From assembly GCA_017464025.1 (NCBI GenBank), contig JAFUEI010000070.1, positions 1 to 42,501 on the forward strand: a stretch of DNA of 42,501 bases. The letters are read 5' to 3'. This document shows positions 6,769 through 17,300 of the stretch, in pieces. The notes under the pieces were generated by a model. That model had not been told where the DNA came from. It ran no database searches and was given only the letters and a program-made list of their open reading frames with translations. The translations under genes and the position numbers were made by a program. Within the stretch, counting starts at the first letter, position 1; every line of letters begins with the position of its first letter. The DNA is from Paludibacteraceae bacterium. GTDB taxonomy: Bacteria; Bacteroidota; Bacteroidia; Bacteroidales; Paludibacteraceae.

Positions 6769-8538
6769 TTATAATATTACAAATTCAACACGACGGTTCT
6801 GTGCGCGTCCCTCCTCGGTATCGTTGGAGGCGACAGGTTCGGACTCGCCCTTGCCGATTGTTTCGATGCGCTGCGTATCGATGCCGCGGCCTACAATATC
6901 GTCCTTGACGGCATTGGCACGTCCTTCAGAAAGCTTCTGGTTGGCCTCGTCGGAGCCCACATTGTCGGTATGGCCGATGATGCGAATGCGTACCTGCGGG
7001 TTCTCGTTCATGAAGAGATAGAGGTCGTTGAGCGCCTCTTCCGACTCGGGAAGTATGCGCGTCTTGTTGGTGGCGAAGAAGAGGTTGTGGAGAACAATGA
7101 CGCGGCCCTTCTTGATGGGCGTAAGGCGTATGGCGAGCGAGTCGCCGATAGAGGCAATCGGTGCAGACCAAGCCTCATAGCCGAGCTGCTCGATGCGGAG
7201 GGAGTAGCCTTCGCCGTCAGGCAACATGACCCGCGCCGTGCCCGAAACGGTATCGGTGTGGAGCGCCGCCACAGGGGCATCCTTGCCCTGCTGGAGCACA
7301 TTAGCCACCACAGGAATGGCTTCGCCCGTCTCGGCATTGCTGACAAAGAGGCGCAACCACGGGCGGTGGCGCATAGCCACGTTGAGAGTGACGGTGTCGC
7401 CCATATCAACAATGCTGAAAGTATGGGTCTGCGGATAGTAGTCGCGCTTGCTGACCGTAAGTTCATAATCGCCTTTGGCCACTTTCTGCTTGAGGGAGCC
7501 CTTTCCGAGGGCCTTTCCCTTGATGGTCATACGGCCGGTCCGCATATTCTTCATCGCGACATTGACAGCCGTGGGACGGCCGGTGGCCTCGTCCGTAGCG
7601 GTAAGCATCAGCCATGAGGCGGCAGGCTTCTTCTTGGGCTCTTTGCTGACCTGGAAGAGCACGGCGAACTTGGCTCCTACCAGCAAAGAGTTCGCCTTGG
7701 CGGGATAGGCATTGTACATGCTCTGCATACCCACTTCACGGGGATAGCCTACCGTGACCATATCGGCAAACGAAGCCGGACTGCCGATGCAGTTGGTAAG
7801 CCCGTAGTCGGCAAAGAGCGAGAGGCGATAGGATATAGGTTTCTTGTCTCTGGTCCAGGGCTGCACCCTCCAATTCTTGGGCATATAATCGTCCAGATAC
7901 CAGCCTATTTCGGCCGAGAGCTGTGCATCAGGGATGGACAGCGCAAAGCGGTTGCGGCTGCTCACGGGCCCTTCGAAGAACTGGCGGTCGGGCATATTGT
8001 GCATCTCGCCAATAAGGCCGAGGTCTTCGTTGGTGGTGTTGAGCATGGCCTTGGAGGAAGCCGTTCCCCAAAGCCCGATGCCTATTTTCGCACCGGCCAG
8101 AAAATAGAAATTATCGAAACGTGCACCGGCCATGACAGGGATATTGAGCAACCCCATAGCCTGCTGCTCCCGATATCCGGAGAAAGCGAAAGTCTCACGC
8201 ATTTTTGCACCGGAGACCACGTTGTCGGAATAGGTATAATCGATCTGAAGGGTACGGTCGTTAACGGCAGAGAGCGAATTGATACTGCTCAACTCAAGAC
8301 CGGTATGAAGAAGAAACTTCTTATATTTCCACTCGTAGCCCACCTGTCCGATAGCTCCGGCACTCCCCTTCCACTGCGCATCGGGCACATTGTGCATAAG
8401 AGCCGAATACCCCAAGCCGAGTTCACCTGTCACATAGTGACGGCTGTTGAACTTGACATCGCTGTTTTGCTTGGCGTACGCGGGAGCGAATCCCGCGCAA
8501 AAGGCAAGAAGCAGAAGAGTTAGCTTTCGACAATTCAT
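6769..8538 (-). CDS. OmpA-family protein with N-terminal barrel and regulatory-like domain (copy A)
   Basis: A 589-residue envelope protein. Order: signal peptide (cleavage near APAYA, mature start Lys-Gln), an N-terminal beta-barrel-like region of about 300 residues including the motif FYFLAGAKIGIG, one or two carboxypeptidase-regulatory-like beta modules (around LMLTATDEATGRPTAVNV), and a C-terminal OmpA peptidoglycan-binding domain. The OmpA domain contains LFFATNKTRILPESE, IIGHTDNVGSDEANQKLSEGRA and RRVEFVIL. It should tie the outer membrane to peptidoglycan. Its ATG overlaps the stop of the C10 protease gene as ATGA (8535-8538), so the two are translationally coupled. It is paralogous to the OmpA protein at 17515-19662; barrel motif, regulatory module and OmpA domain correspond in order. 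Confidence 0.9.
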   Translation of the reverse strand: MNCRKLTLLLLAFCAGFAPAYAKQNSDVKFNSRHYVTGELGLGYSALMHNVPDAQWKGSAGAIGQVGYEWKYKKFLLHTGLELSSINSLSAVNDRTLQIDYTYSDNVVSGAKMRETFAFSGYREQQAMGLLNIPVMAGARFDNFYFLAGAKIGIGLWGTASSKAMLNTTNEDLGLIGEMHNMPDRQFFEGPVSSRNRFALSIPDAQLSAEIGWYLDDYMPKNWRVQPWTRDKKPISYRLSLFADYGLTNCIGSPASFADMVTVGYPREVGMQSMYNAYPAKANSLLVGAKFAVLFQVSKEPKKKPAASWLMLTATDEATGRPTAVNVAMKNMRTGRMTIKGKALGKGSLKQKVAKGDYELTVSKRDYYPQTHTFSIVDMGDTVTLNVAMRHRPWLRLFVSNAETGEAIPVVANVLQQGKDAPVAALHTDTVSGTARVMLPDGEGYSLRIEQLGYEAWSAPIASIGDSLAIRLTPIKKGRVIVLHNLFFATNKTRILPESEEALNDLYLFMNENPQVRIRIIGHTDNVGSDEANQKLSEGRANAVKDDIVGRGIDTQRIETIGKGESEPVASNDTEEGRAQNRRVEFVIL

Positions 8539-11105
8539 TGTGCTATGATTTTTTCGTAATATACAGATTCTCTCGTTCTAACCAATATCAGACACACACC
8601 GTCCGCCGATAGCGGAAGCGAGACGGCAGAGGTGCCCGGCCTGCAGGCAAGCAGACAGCGGCCGTCGGCTGCAAACACCTGCACTTCCTGCAGCGGACAA
8701 TCAGCTTGCAAAAATACAACTTTTTCACTGTACCTGCAAATCAAATTGCAATTTGCGTCCCCGCCGTCAGTCGCCGTGACAATCCGCTGCGGGATGGCAA
8801 ATGAGAGCGCCGCGTATTGGACAGGCTCCATATCGGTCCATGGTGATGCTGCAGAAAGGCGTTGACGCAGGGCAAGCACATAACTGCCGGGAGCAAGAGA
8901 AGGCACACAAGGAATCAGCACCGTATCCGCCCTACTGCTGTCCATCGCAAGCATCACAGGCCAAGCGAGCGAGCGGCAGATGGTGTCGCCAAAGGCATCG
9001 CTCACGAAGGCCTCCACCTGACCGCTGAAGGGGGCCCCGCTGTTGGTGAGTTTCCAACAGACACGCAAGCTGTCGGCCGAAACAGAGTCGGGTCCGACAA
9101 AGGCAAGCGGGGCGGACAACCGTACATCGGGTTCGACGGGCAGGTCGTTATAGAGTCGGAAACCGACACCGTTGTTCGCTGCCGGCTGCAAATCCTGCCA
9201 CGCAGAGGTGCCTGACGGGCGGTACTTCAACTTCATCAGATAATCGCCTTCCGCCTGCGTGAGGTCGGCAGTGACGGTCTTTGTGAGGGTTTGTCCCTGA
9301 AGCAGGCAAAGCGATTCCGCCTCTCCTGCATTGCCGCGGGCGAAACTGCCGCTATAGAGGAATGCCCGGACTTCGCCCTCGAAGCGTCCGGCGATGCATG
9401 TGAGCGTATAGGAGAACTGCGCACCCGTGCGATAGACCCTCGCAGAGTCGGGGAAAGAAGGTCTTCCGGCAAGCTGCAGGACAGCCGGAGCGGACATATT
9501 GATCCGCTCTGCCTGTCCCCCATAAACCCTAATGAGAAGCGGCTCGGAGGAATTGACAGGAAGCTCACGCCAGGCAGCCGTTCGCTGCCATGCGTAGGTC
9601 TTGCAGCCTAACTGCATCCCGAGGAAGGTATTGTAGGCTGTGCATACCTTCTCCGCTTCGGCACAGAGCGGGACGAAGCGGTACCAGCCATCGGGCAGGG
9701 AAGCCGGCAGGCGGAAAGAGGGGAAGAGAAGATCTGCACGGGAGAAAGAGGCGAGTGACGTCTGCGTCAGCGAATCCGGCAGGGCGACAACCTCGCCTGT
9801 CAGTTCATTCTTCAGGGCGACCGCACAAGCCAGCCCGCCGAGGTCGTCCACGCCATAGTTGATCAGGCCGTTGACAGTAAGCGTCAGGGGAGCGCCGCAG
9901 GCAAACACCGTGTCGGAAACAGAGATGCTGTCGCAGCGTATTTGCGGTGCCGACTGAGGCGGCTGTATGCCGATAGCAATCTCCTGATTCTCGGAATACT
10001 TGCCGGTGCTGCCACCGATACCCTGCTGCTGCGGGTTCATAAGCGCCGTACGGAACCATCCGTCGGAAGAGCCTCCCCAGCCCCAGTTGATATGGAAGAG
10101 TCCCTGACTGTCGTAGCCATCGCACACGAAAGAGTGTCCGGGGCGCTTGTTGGTGGCGGGATCCACCTCCCCCCAGCCGGAATAAAGAACAGGTCGTCCG
10201 GCATCCAACTCGTTGCGCAGAAGCGTCTCCCAAGCATCGTCCGTATAGTTCTTGCGCTGCAGGCGGGGCTTGAGACTGCTGTCGTAGCCGAAGCGGGATA
10301 CCAGTGCGGAAGCGGCCTTGTTGGGCACGGCACTGCTGCTGGCTCCGTAAGACATATTGGAGGCGACCCCGACATGATAGAGCAACGTGGACACCGCACT
10401 CTTGACCTTATTGGAAGAAGCGACCGCCGGTTTGTCGGTCATGTCGGCCCACTGATAGGTGGTAGCGGCAAAGTCGGCCTGAAGGGTGCGGCTGATGGTG
10501 GAGTCGGCATTGTACCAGAGATAGGAATAGCTGCCGATGCCGTGCTCGGGATACTTGTGGTAGTACATAATCTGCCCGACTGCCACGGCCACACAACCAG
10601 CAGCTGACGTTTTGCCCATAGCATACTCCGGACAGCGGTCATTGAAAGGAGCGTTCTGATTCCAGTTGCACGTGAGCAGAGGTCCTATGCGTGTGACAGC
10701 CGCCGCGGCCTCAACGGCACGGGCGGGCACTGCTGCGCCGGCGGTGTCATCGGACAGCAAGGCGGCCTGCTCGTCGTAGCAGGCAAGCCACCAGCGCATA
10801 TTGTCCGGCAACGAATCGGGACAGAAAGAGCCTGTGTCAGACCAGCCCAGAATATCGCAAGCGCGGTCATCGGCCCCGACGAGCACGAAGCCGGCACCCG
10901 TGTTGAAGGCATAGTAGGCCGGCGCCGTCTGCACCAACGTGAGGGCAGCACGTGCGGGGGCCTTACGGCCGGATGTCCCTGCAGAGAGGACAACCTGGCG
11001 CCAAGCCAATTCAGCCGCCTCCTCCGCTGTGCGCAGAGCCGCTATAGAAGCCGAGAAAGGCAACAAGAGCAACCCCAGAACAAACAAAACGCGTTTCATA
11101 GACAT
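8535..11105 (-). CDS. C10 family (streptopain-like) cysteine protease with T9SS C-terminal domain
   Basis: Secreted papain-fold cysteine protease of the SpeB/interpain/PrtT group. Starting at the ATG at 11105 it has 856 residues; a second in-frame ATG lies at 11099 (MKRVLF). Upstream extension is excluded because the promoter -7 box is at 11115-11122. Order: signal peptide, inhibitory propeptide of about 120 residues, then the catalytic domain. The nucleophile is Cys171 in AAGCVAVAVGQIMYY, the histidine lies in RPGHSFVCDGY, and the Asn-Trp pair in HINWGWGG. A long beta-rich C-terminal extension ends in a T9SS type A-like domain (VFAADGRCLL, then YYEKIIAQ). Expected to be exported by T9SS and activated by propeptide removal. 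First gene of the operon with OmpA-A, Wza-like and Wzc-like genes. The mRNA leader would be only a few bases. Confidence 0.93.
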   Translation of the reverse strand: MSMKRVLFVLGLLLLPFSASIAALRTAEEAAELAWRQVVLSAGTSGRKAPARAALTLVQTAPAYYAFNTGAGFVLVGADDRACDILGWSDTGSFCPDSLPDNMRWWLACYDEQAALLSDDTAGAAVPARAVEAAAAVTRIGPLLTCNWNQNAPFNDRCPEYAMGKTSAAGCVAVAVGQIMYYHKYPEHGIGSYSYLWYNADSTISRTLQADFAATTYQWADMTDKPAVASSNKVKSAVSTLLYHVGVASNMSYGASSSAVPNKAASALVSRFGYDSSLKPRLQRKNYTDDAWETLLRNELDAGRPVLYSGWGEVDPATNKRPGHSFVCDGYDSQGLFHINWGWGGSSDGWFRTALMNPQQQGIGGSTGKYSENQEIAIGIQPPQSAPQIRCDSISVSDTVFACGAPLTLTVNGLINYGVDDLGGLACAVALKNELTGEVVALPDSLTQTSLASFSRADLLFPSFRLPASLPDGWYRFVPLCAEAEKVCTAYNTFLGMQLGCKTYAWQRTAAWRELPVNSSEPLLIRVYGGQAERINMSAPAVLQLAGRPSFPDSARVYRTGAQFSYTLTCIAGRFEGEVRAFLYSGSFARGNAGEAESLCLLQGQTLTKTVTADLTQAEGDYLMKLKYRPSGTSAWQDLQPAANNGVGFRLYNDLPVEPDVRLSAPLAFVGPDSVSADSLRVCWKLTNSGAPFSGQVEAFVSDAFGDTICRSLAWPVMLAMDSSRADTVLIPCVPSLAPGSYVLALRQRLSAASPWTDMEPVQYAALSFAIPQRIVTATDGGDANCNLICRYSEKVVFLQADCPLQEVQVFAADGRCLLACRPGTSAVSLPLSADGVCLILVRTRESVYYEKIIAQ

Positions 11106-11114
11106 ATTCGGCGG

Positions 11115-11146
11115 CAAAGGTACGCTTTTTCTTCGGTTTTTGCAAA
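11115..11146 (-). promoter_or_regulatory. promoter of the C10 protease operon
   Basis: On the - strand, TTTG (11146-11143) and TACCTTTG (11122-11115) are separated by 20 bases. The predicted start of transcription lies only a few bases before the ATG codons at 11105 and 11099, so the message would be nearly leaderless. Confidence 0.75.
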
Positions 11147-11162
11147 TCCTCTTTCGGCACAG

Positions 11163-11208
11163 GAAAAGGCAGACCGGCACCCGTCGGCTGACGAGTACCG
11201 GTCTGCCT
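11163..11208 (-). terminator. intrinsic terminator of the barrel/OmpA/T9SS-cargo operon
   Basis: AGGCAGACCGG (67-77 of this block, 11167-11177) and CCGGTCTGCCT (11198-11208) form a perfect 11-bp stem, extended inward by further pairs. On the - strand it is followed by TTTT. It lies 24 bases below the stop of the gene at 11232 and just upstream of the next promoter, so it separates the two operons. Confidence 0.85.
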
Positions 11209-11231
11209 GACCGCGATACGGGCCAAGAAGG

Positions 11232-14200
11232 TCAGCGGACCAGAATGCGATGTGAAGTCCGTACGGCCTTGTCGTCGGTCAACGTAAGGATATAGATGCC
11301 GGGGAGTGCAGGTGCCTGCGTATATCCTCCGCGTACAGCCCCACCCTGCAGGCGATTGCCTACAGCGTCAATCCACACCGCTTCCTGCACATTATTCTGC
11401 ACCGCCACAGCGGCACTGCGGTCAACCAGCGTAGGAATGTTGCGTGCGGCATCGAAATACTGCGGCACTACCGGACAGGACATGACAGCCGCCCCGTCTT
11501 CCAGACGCGTAAGGAGCACCGCATATTCCGCCGACAAATCCAGTCCCTGCGGTTCGTAGAGATAATGGCCGGTTGCTCCGGGCAGAGGCTGCCCGTTCTT
11601 ATACCACTGCCAGGCCGTGAAGTTGTAGCCTCCGTTGTAGCCGTTGTTGCGCACAGCCAGCACATCGTTCCAGCGTTGCGTGATGACGGAGTCGGGATAA
11701 CGCACTTCCAGAAGGATGCGTTTCTGCCAGTCCACACCGGCACTGTCGTAGAAGACGATTTGCGCCGTCGTCTGCAGCGGAATCACATCTTCGGGCAAGG
11801 GGAGAACGATTTCTCCCAAGGGGACTTCGCCAGACGGTTTGTTGGCAAACAGGCGCTCGGGCACAAACGTCATGGAATAGGCATCGGCGGCCCCCTGCGT
11901 AATGGCGAAGGGGATATGAATAGCCGGCTCGTCGGCACATACGCTGAAAACGGAATCCATCTTCACCTTGAGCAGGCCGTGGACCTTCAGATCAAGCGTC
12001 ACCGTGCTGTCGCAGCCCGTGACATTCTTCAGAACGACCGTATAGACACCGCCTTCGGAAAGGTCCCGTCCGTCGAAACGGAAGGTCTGGTCGGACATGA
12101 TGGTGGTGTCAATAAGCGTTTCTATTTTCTCAACCACCTTTAAGTCTATCACAATCAGGCTGTCGCATCCGGCCACCGACTGAAGCGTATCCCTGTATAT
12201 TCCGGTTTCCCAATAAGGAGTGCCCCTGTGGGACCATGCCGTACCGGCGCAGGTGACAGGATGCAGCGTATCGACCGTCTGCTTCAGTTCGGGAAGAACA
12301 ATATCGAACTCACGCGTTTCTTCGCAGAAAGAGACGGCAGCCTTCTGCGTGACATGGAAGGTTCCGCCTTCCGAGGGATAGACATGCACCGGACTGTATT
12401 CGGTGGATTGCGTTCCGTCGCCGAAATCCCAATAGACACGTTCGCACTTCTCGGTAAACCGATGTACGCTGTCGCGCGTAATCTGGTTGACCGTCATAAT
12501 ATGGCTGGTATTGTCAAAGGTGACAATATTGCTGCAGTTCTTCTGCTCAGCCTTCCATGTACCCTCCACGATGGGATAGCGGGGAAGGGCCGAGGCGTAG
12601 AGCGTGAAATAGCAGGTTGTGTCTTTAGGGAACATCAGGTCGCACCCATAGGTGAGCGTATCCCGCTGGTCCACATAGAAAGTCTGGTCGAAGGACAGAA
12701 AGTCGTCCGGGTTGTCCTTCCTGTACCAGCGATACTTGAAGCCATCGGGAGCGGTAAAATGTTCGGTAGGGATATCGCCGCAGTTGATACCCGTCATCTT
12801 GCCGTCGGAGCAAGCGAGCGTAAAATAGGCATATCCATAGTGTCCCGACTGGGAGCAATCGAATGTATTGAGCTGGATGGTGAGTTCCTCACCCTGATAC
12901 TCAGACAGGTTGATGCCCACCGTAGTCCAGTCTTTCCACACCACAGGGACTCCATTGGACGAGGGCTGATAGATATTCCAATCGGCCACATTCTGCGCCG
13001 AGGACGTGAAATCGGCTTGTGCACAAGGGCCAATCGTCTTGTTGTCCTTCAGCACCCAGAGGGTGAAACGGGGGTCGGCTCCGGCTCCGTGTCCGGGATT
13101 CTCAAGCACGACCGCATATTTCATCAGGAGCACCGGCGCCAATGTGGTGTCCACCTTGAAAGAGAACTCCACCCGTTCGGTCTGGGCTCCTGTGTTCCAG
13201 TTGCCCAAGCGCACCGAAGCAATTTCCCCGTCCGGCACCGTCTTCAGGGCTCCGCCCGTACGCGGGTCGGTTTCCTCGCGGAGCCAATGCACCGTATGGC
13301 GGCTGTTGGCCTCTTCGTAGCCTTCGTCCACCTTGCCCGGGACATAGGTTATCTTGTCAGATGTGCTCCCGAAGCCTTCGCTCGTATAGCAGTTTTCATC
13401 GGTAAGCGTCAGATAGTCGATACACCTGTCGACAGGATAGTAGATAAACTGCGAGAGCGAAGAGTTGATGCTGACCACACCGTCGGCACAGATGCTCTGC
13501 ACGTAGAAGTCGCAATAGCCCTCGTCCACATCGCCGAGTATGGCGGAGGTAGTGGTAGTGGAAAGCGACTTCCACTGCTGCGTGGCATGGGAGTACCAGC
13601 GGATTTCGTATTTCTCGGCATCGCCCTGCCAAGAGGCTTTCACAGCGGAGCCTTCGACGGATACGCTCAGCCTTTCGGGCTTGGAACAGGCCATCTCATT
13701 GACGATGGTGATATTGTCCACACACGCCGCAGGATTGACAGGCAGCGAGGCTCCGTTATGCCACACAAAGAGCAGGCGGTGAGGAGCGCCATCGGTCTCA
13801 AACGAGGTTTCGCAGGTATTCCATGTGTAAGACCCGTTCAGGTAGGTCCGCTCATCAATCGTCAACTCGATTGCAGAGCCCGCGATATTGGCCGGTATGG
13901 AGTTCTGCCCGATGCAACTGATGACAATCTCTTCATCGATGCCGGGACCGATAAGCCTCTGCGGCACCCAGAACACCATCAGCTGGTCCTGCTGGCGGTC
14001 GGCCCCCATGGCTTTCCAATCGAATCCGAGCTGGTAGGTTCCGGCCTCAAGCGTAATCTCCGTATAAGCCATCATGCAATAGGAGCTGTTGGTATAGTTG
14101 GCCGTATCCCCTTTCGAGCTGGAGATATAAAGACTGTTCTTCCCCCCATTCTGCGTAGCCGAACCGATATACCATTTATTGGGACTTTTCTCTCCGAAGG

Positions 14201-14327
14201 TTCCCGGATTGAGCACCCATTGTGCGTTCTGCAAGGGGTCTTCGAAATCGCAGATATAATTCGGAACGGTCTGGGCCGAAAGCATGGCAGCCCAAACACA
14301 GGCAATCAGCAATGAATACTTTTTCAT
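11232..14327 (-). CDS. T9SS-exported multidomain surface protein (1,031 residues, copy 2)
   Basis: Exported protein of unknown function. Signal peptide with cleavage near LSA, leaving Gln as first mature residue. Order: a jelly-roll-like N-terminal domain, a fibronectin III-like segment (KPERLSVSVEGSAVKASW), a second beta-sandwich with the motif GHYGYAYFTLAC, a PKD-like domain (YWDFGDGTQSTEYSPVHVYP), two repeats with the core GCDS followed by a hydrophobic beta strand, an immunoglobulin-like region, and a C-terminal T9SS type A-like sorting domain ending in HRILVR. It is collinear with the gene just upstream (14351-17518) and starts 23 bases after it, suggesting tandem duplication. No catalytic motif was recognised; adhesion or a structural surface role is likely. 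Confidence 0.85.
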   Translation of the reverse strand: MKKYSLLIACVWAAMLSAQTVPNYICDFEDPLQNAQWVLNPGTFGEKSPNKWYIGSATQNGGKNSLYISSSKGDTANYTNSSYCMMAYTEITLEAGTYQLGFDWKAMGADRQQDQLMVFWVPQRLIGPGIDEEIVISCIGQNSIPANIAGSAIELTIDERTYLNGSYTWNTCETSFETDGAPHRLLFVWHNGASLPVNPAACVDNITIVNEMACSKPERLSVSVEGSAVKASWQGDAEKYEIRWYSHATQQWKSLSTTTTSAILGDVDEGYCDFYVQSICADGVVSINSSLSQFIYYPVDRCIDYLTLTDENCYTSEGFGSTSDKITYVPGKVDEGYEEANSRHTVHWLREETDPRTGGALKTVPDGEIASVRLGNWNTGAQTERVEFSFKVDTTLAPVLLMKYAVVLENPGHGAGADPRFTLWVLKDNKTIGPCAQADFTSSAQNVADWNIYQPSSNGVPVVWKDWTTVGINLSEYQGEELTIQLNTFDCSQSGHYGYAYFTLACSDGKMTGINCGDIPTEHFTAPDGFKYRWYRKDNPDDFLSFDQTFYVDQRDTLTYGCDLMFPKDTTCYFTLYASALPRYPIVEGTWKAEQKNCSNIVTFDNTSHIMTVNQITRDSVHRFTEKCERVYWDFGDGTQSTEYSPVHVYPSEGGTFHVTQKAAVSFCEETREFDIVLPELKQTVDTLHPVTCAGTAWSHRGTPYWETGIYRDTLQSVAGCDSLIVIDLKVVEKIETLIDTTIMSDQTFRFDGRDLSEGGVYTVVLKNVTGCDSTVTLDLKVHGLLKVKMDSVFSVCADEPAIHIPFAITQGAADAYSMTFVPERLFANKPSGEVPLGEIVLPLPEDVIPLQTTAQIVFYDSAGVDWQKRILLEVRYPDSVITQRWNDVLAVRNNGYNGGYNFTAWQWYKNGQPLPGATGHYLYEPQGLDLSAEYAVLLTRLEDGAAVMSCPVVPQYFDAARNIPTLVDRSAAVAVQNNVQEAVWIDAVGNRLQGGAVRGGYTQAPALPGIYILTLTDDKAVRTSHRILVR

Positions 14328-14350
14328 ATTATCTCATATCAGATGGTTAA

Positions 14351-17300
14351 TCAGTCCGTTACCAATACTTTCCTGACGACGGTATCGGTATCATCGAACA
14401 TTGTATGCAACAAATAGTAGCCCTCCTGGCGGGGGACTGAGACATTCTGCTCCCCTTCTCCGACAGCCTGCACGGAATAGCATCCGCCTGTCAGCGTATA
14501 GAACTTCAGCACGGCCTTGCGGGGCATCCGCACAGGCACCTGTTGTCCGGTGCGCAACAGCGTAGGAAATTCGTACAGGTCGGTATGAACCGTCGGAACA
14601 AAAGGACAGGAGAGCACCTGCTTGCCGTCCTGACGGGTCAACAGGACGGTATAAAGGTCTTCCGTGCCCAGCTCCGTCTTAGGCAAATACAGATAGGAAT
14701 TGACCTCTCCGTCGATCGGCTGCCCGTTCCGGAACCACTGGTAGGAAGTAAAGGTGTAGCCTCCGTTGTAGCGGCTATTGAGCACATAGAGTACATCGTT
14801 CCACTTCTGCTCAATGACAGATGCCGGATAGCGGATTTCAAAGGGCAAAGTGAACAACTGGTTGGTGCAACCGCTCTGGAAGAACTCCAGTTCGACACTA
14901 TAGAGTCCGGGAAGGATATCGGCCCCGTATTCATAAGTAACCGACAGCACATCGTTGTCGTAAATCACCCTGTTCCTAAACCCTGCCGCCAAAGCATCAG
15001 CCGAGAAGCGCACCTCAAGGCTATCGAACTTGCCTTTGAACACCTGGTAGTCGATTTGCAGCCGCTCGTCGTCAGCACACAAGACGGGCAGGTTCTCCAC
15101 ATTGAGTTCGAGATGCTCCACTACGGTAAGATTGAGGTGGACCACACTATCGCATCCCCACATATTCTTCGCCCAATACTGGTAATCAGGATTGCTTTCG
15201 GTGCGCTGCAAGCCTCCGAAGACATACGTGTCGGTGGAGCAGGCCGTATCGGTCAGCCACGTATCGGGACTGACGGGATGGATAACCAGATTCAGGTGAA
15301 TGACGCTGTCGCAACCGAAGCGGTTTTTGAAGGTCTGCGTATAGATGGCCTGTTCAGAGCGCCAGTCGCCATCGAAGAAGACGGCCTCGCCCTCGCAGCG
15401 ATCCTCGCGAACGGTCTGGTCGGGTGTCAGAATAGAAGGCACTATGATGGTAGCCGTAGTCACCGTGTCGCAGGCACCTTCGGAGAGCATCGCCCGCAGA
15501 GTGGCAACCACCGTGTCCCCTTCGGGACGGCATGTGATTACGGGTGAGGGGACCGATGTGGTTACACCGTTGCTGAAATACCACTCATAGCTCTCGCAAG
15601 CCTCGGAGGTGTGGTTTTCCACTCCGTTGTAGCGCGTCATGATATGACTCCGGTTGACGAGCGTGATGTTGTTCTTGCATTTCTCCGGAGTCCAGCGCCA
15701 TGTGAAGTCGGCAACGGGAAAACGCGGCGCCATATCGGTTGACAGTGTGAAGCAGCATCCGCTCTGCTCACGATAGCATGCCTCGCAATAGTAGGTATGC
15801 TTGTCGGCATCGACCACTATATCCCGCTCGCTACCCCAGTCACGGCCGATATCGTCGGTCCAGTGATAGACAAAGCCTTCCGGCGCCTCGACTTCGATAT
15901 GGGAATCGTTGCCGCAATTGTCGGTATGCAGACGGGCGGAGACACAGTCGATTGTGAAATAAGCATAGCCGTAGTGTCCGCCAAGGGTACAGTCACGGGT
16001 CTGCAGACGGACCTGGAGCGTCTGCCCGTGGTAGCGGCTGTGGATATGAAGACCTATCGACGTCCAGTCTTTCCAAGTGCGGATCCGCTCACGCCGTTCG
16101 TTGAGGATATCGTGCCACTCGCCATCGCCATATCCGGCATAGAAACTGGCGGCACCGCAGTCGGGACTGATGAGATTGCCCTTCTGGTCGAGAATTTCCA
16201 ACGAGAAAAATGGCTGTTCTTCCTTATTATGATTCGGGTCTTCCAGCACAACGGCATAGTTGAGCAGGAGGATAGCCTGATCAACCGTATCGGCCACAAA
16301 CGTATAAGAAATAGCCTCTCCTTCTCCGCCGGTTTTCCAGTTGCCCAACCTGACAGAAGCCATTGCGCCGGGGGGGATGGTGAGCAACTTGTTGTCCGTG
16401 CGGGGGTCAGTGATTCCCTGCTCCCAATTGACGGTATGCCGGCTCTCTATCTCATCCGGGCCGAAGTCCACCTTTCCCTGATGGGCAAACGGATTGGAGT
16501 AGGTACCATAGGTACACTCCGTATCGGGATTGTCCAAATCCAGAAAATTGATGCAGTGGTTTTCCGGGCAATACAATACGACATTATTGGCCACCTGATA
16601 GGCACTGGTGTCGGCCGGCGTGTCGTCATGCGGCAGGATGCCCCGCACACGCACACTGTAAGCGCCTTCACGCAACTGGGGAACCGTGAAAGTATGGACA
16701 GTACCTTTGCTGCTGATACCGCTGATGCTACGCCAGTAGGAGGCATTGACGTTTTTGTATTCCAGCATGAACTGCGTCAGTACGCTCTCCCAAGTGACCA
16801 CCAAGGCCGAGTCTTCGCAGGAGGGGGCGACCGTGACAGAAGCGGGTTTCTTGGCACGGTTGGAAGCAATCTGCACATTATCGACACATGCCGACAGGCG
16901 GCCGGTCACTTCTTCGGCAGCCGTTTTGCCACTGACCCATATAAAGGCCAGAATAAAGTCGTATTGCGCGGCCGAGGCACTGATGGCAAAGGGGACCTTC
17001 AGTGAGGCGTTCACCCACGTATTCTGTCCTGACAGCGCCTGGTCGGTCTGCGTACTGACCACCTTGCATCCCTTGATGAAATTGGGGTCCAACGTACCAC
17101 TCGTAGAGCTGACCGGTATGGATGCCAGGGTGGAAGCCGCACCGATATAGACATACATAGCCGATTTCTGTGCATTGCCTTCACACTTCCAGTCGAAGGT
17201 TATCTCATACTCCTCGCGTTTGCCCGTTTGCGGGAAACGGATGGTCCGATAAGCACAGACAATATTGGCCTCCCCGCTATAGCAGGCATTCTGCCCACCA

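Noticed and set aside
3624-8538. A complete capsule or exopolysaccharide locus
   Set aside because: Only the Wza-like and Wzc-like genes are present; no glycosyltransferase, flippase, polymerase or sugar-nucleotide gene is in the window.
11106-11180. N-terminal extension of the C10 protease from a GTG at 11180
   Set aside because: It would cross the promoter -7 box at 11115-11122 and place a basic non-signal segment before a clear signal peptide.
12228-14315. + strand open frame of 695 codons over the cargo gene, and others at 4425-5864, 14543-15547 and 15797-17005
   Set aside because: Antisense to genes with signal peptides, recognisable domains and operon overlaps; no promoter or homology supports them.
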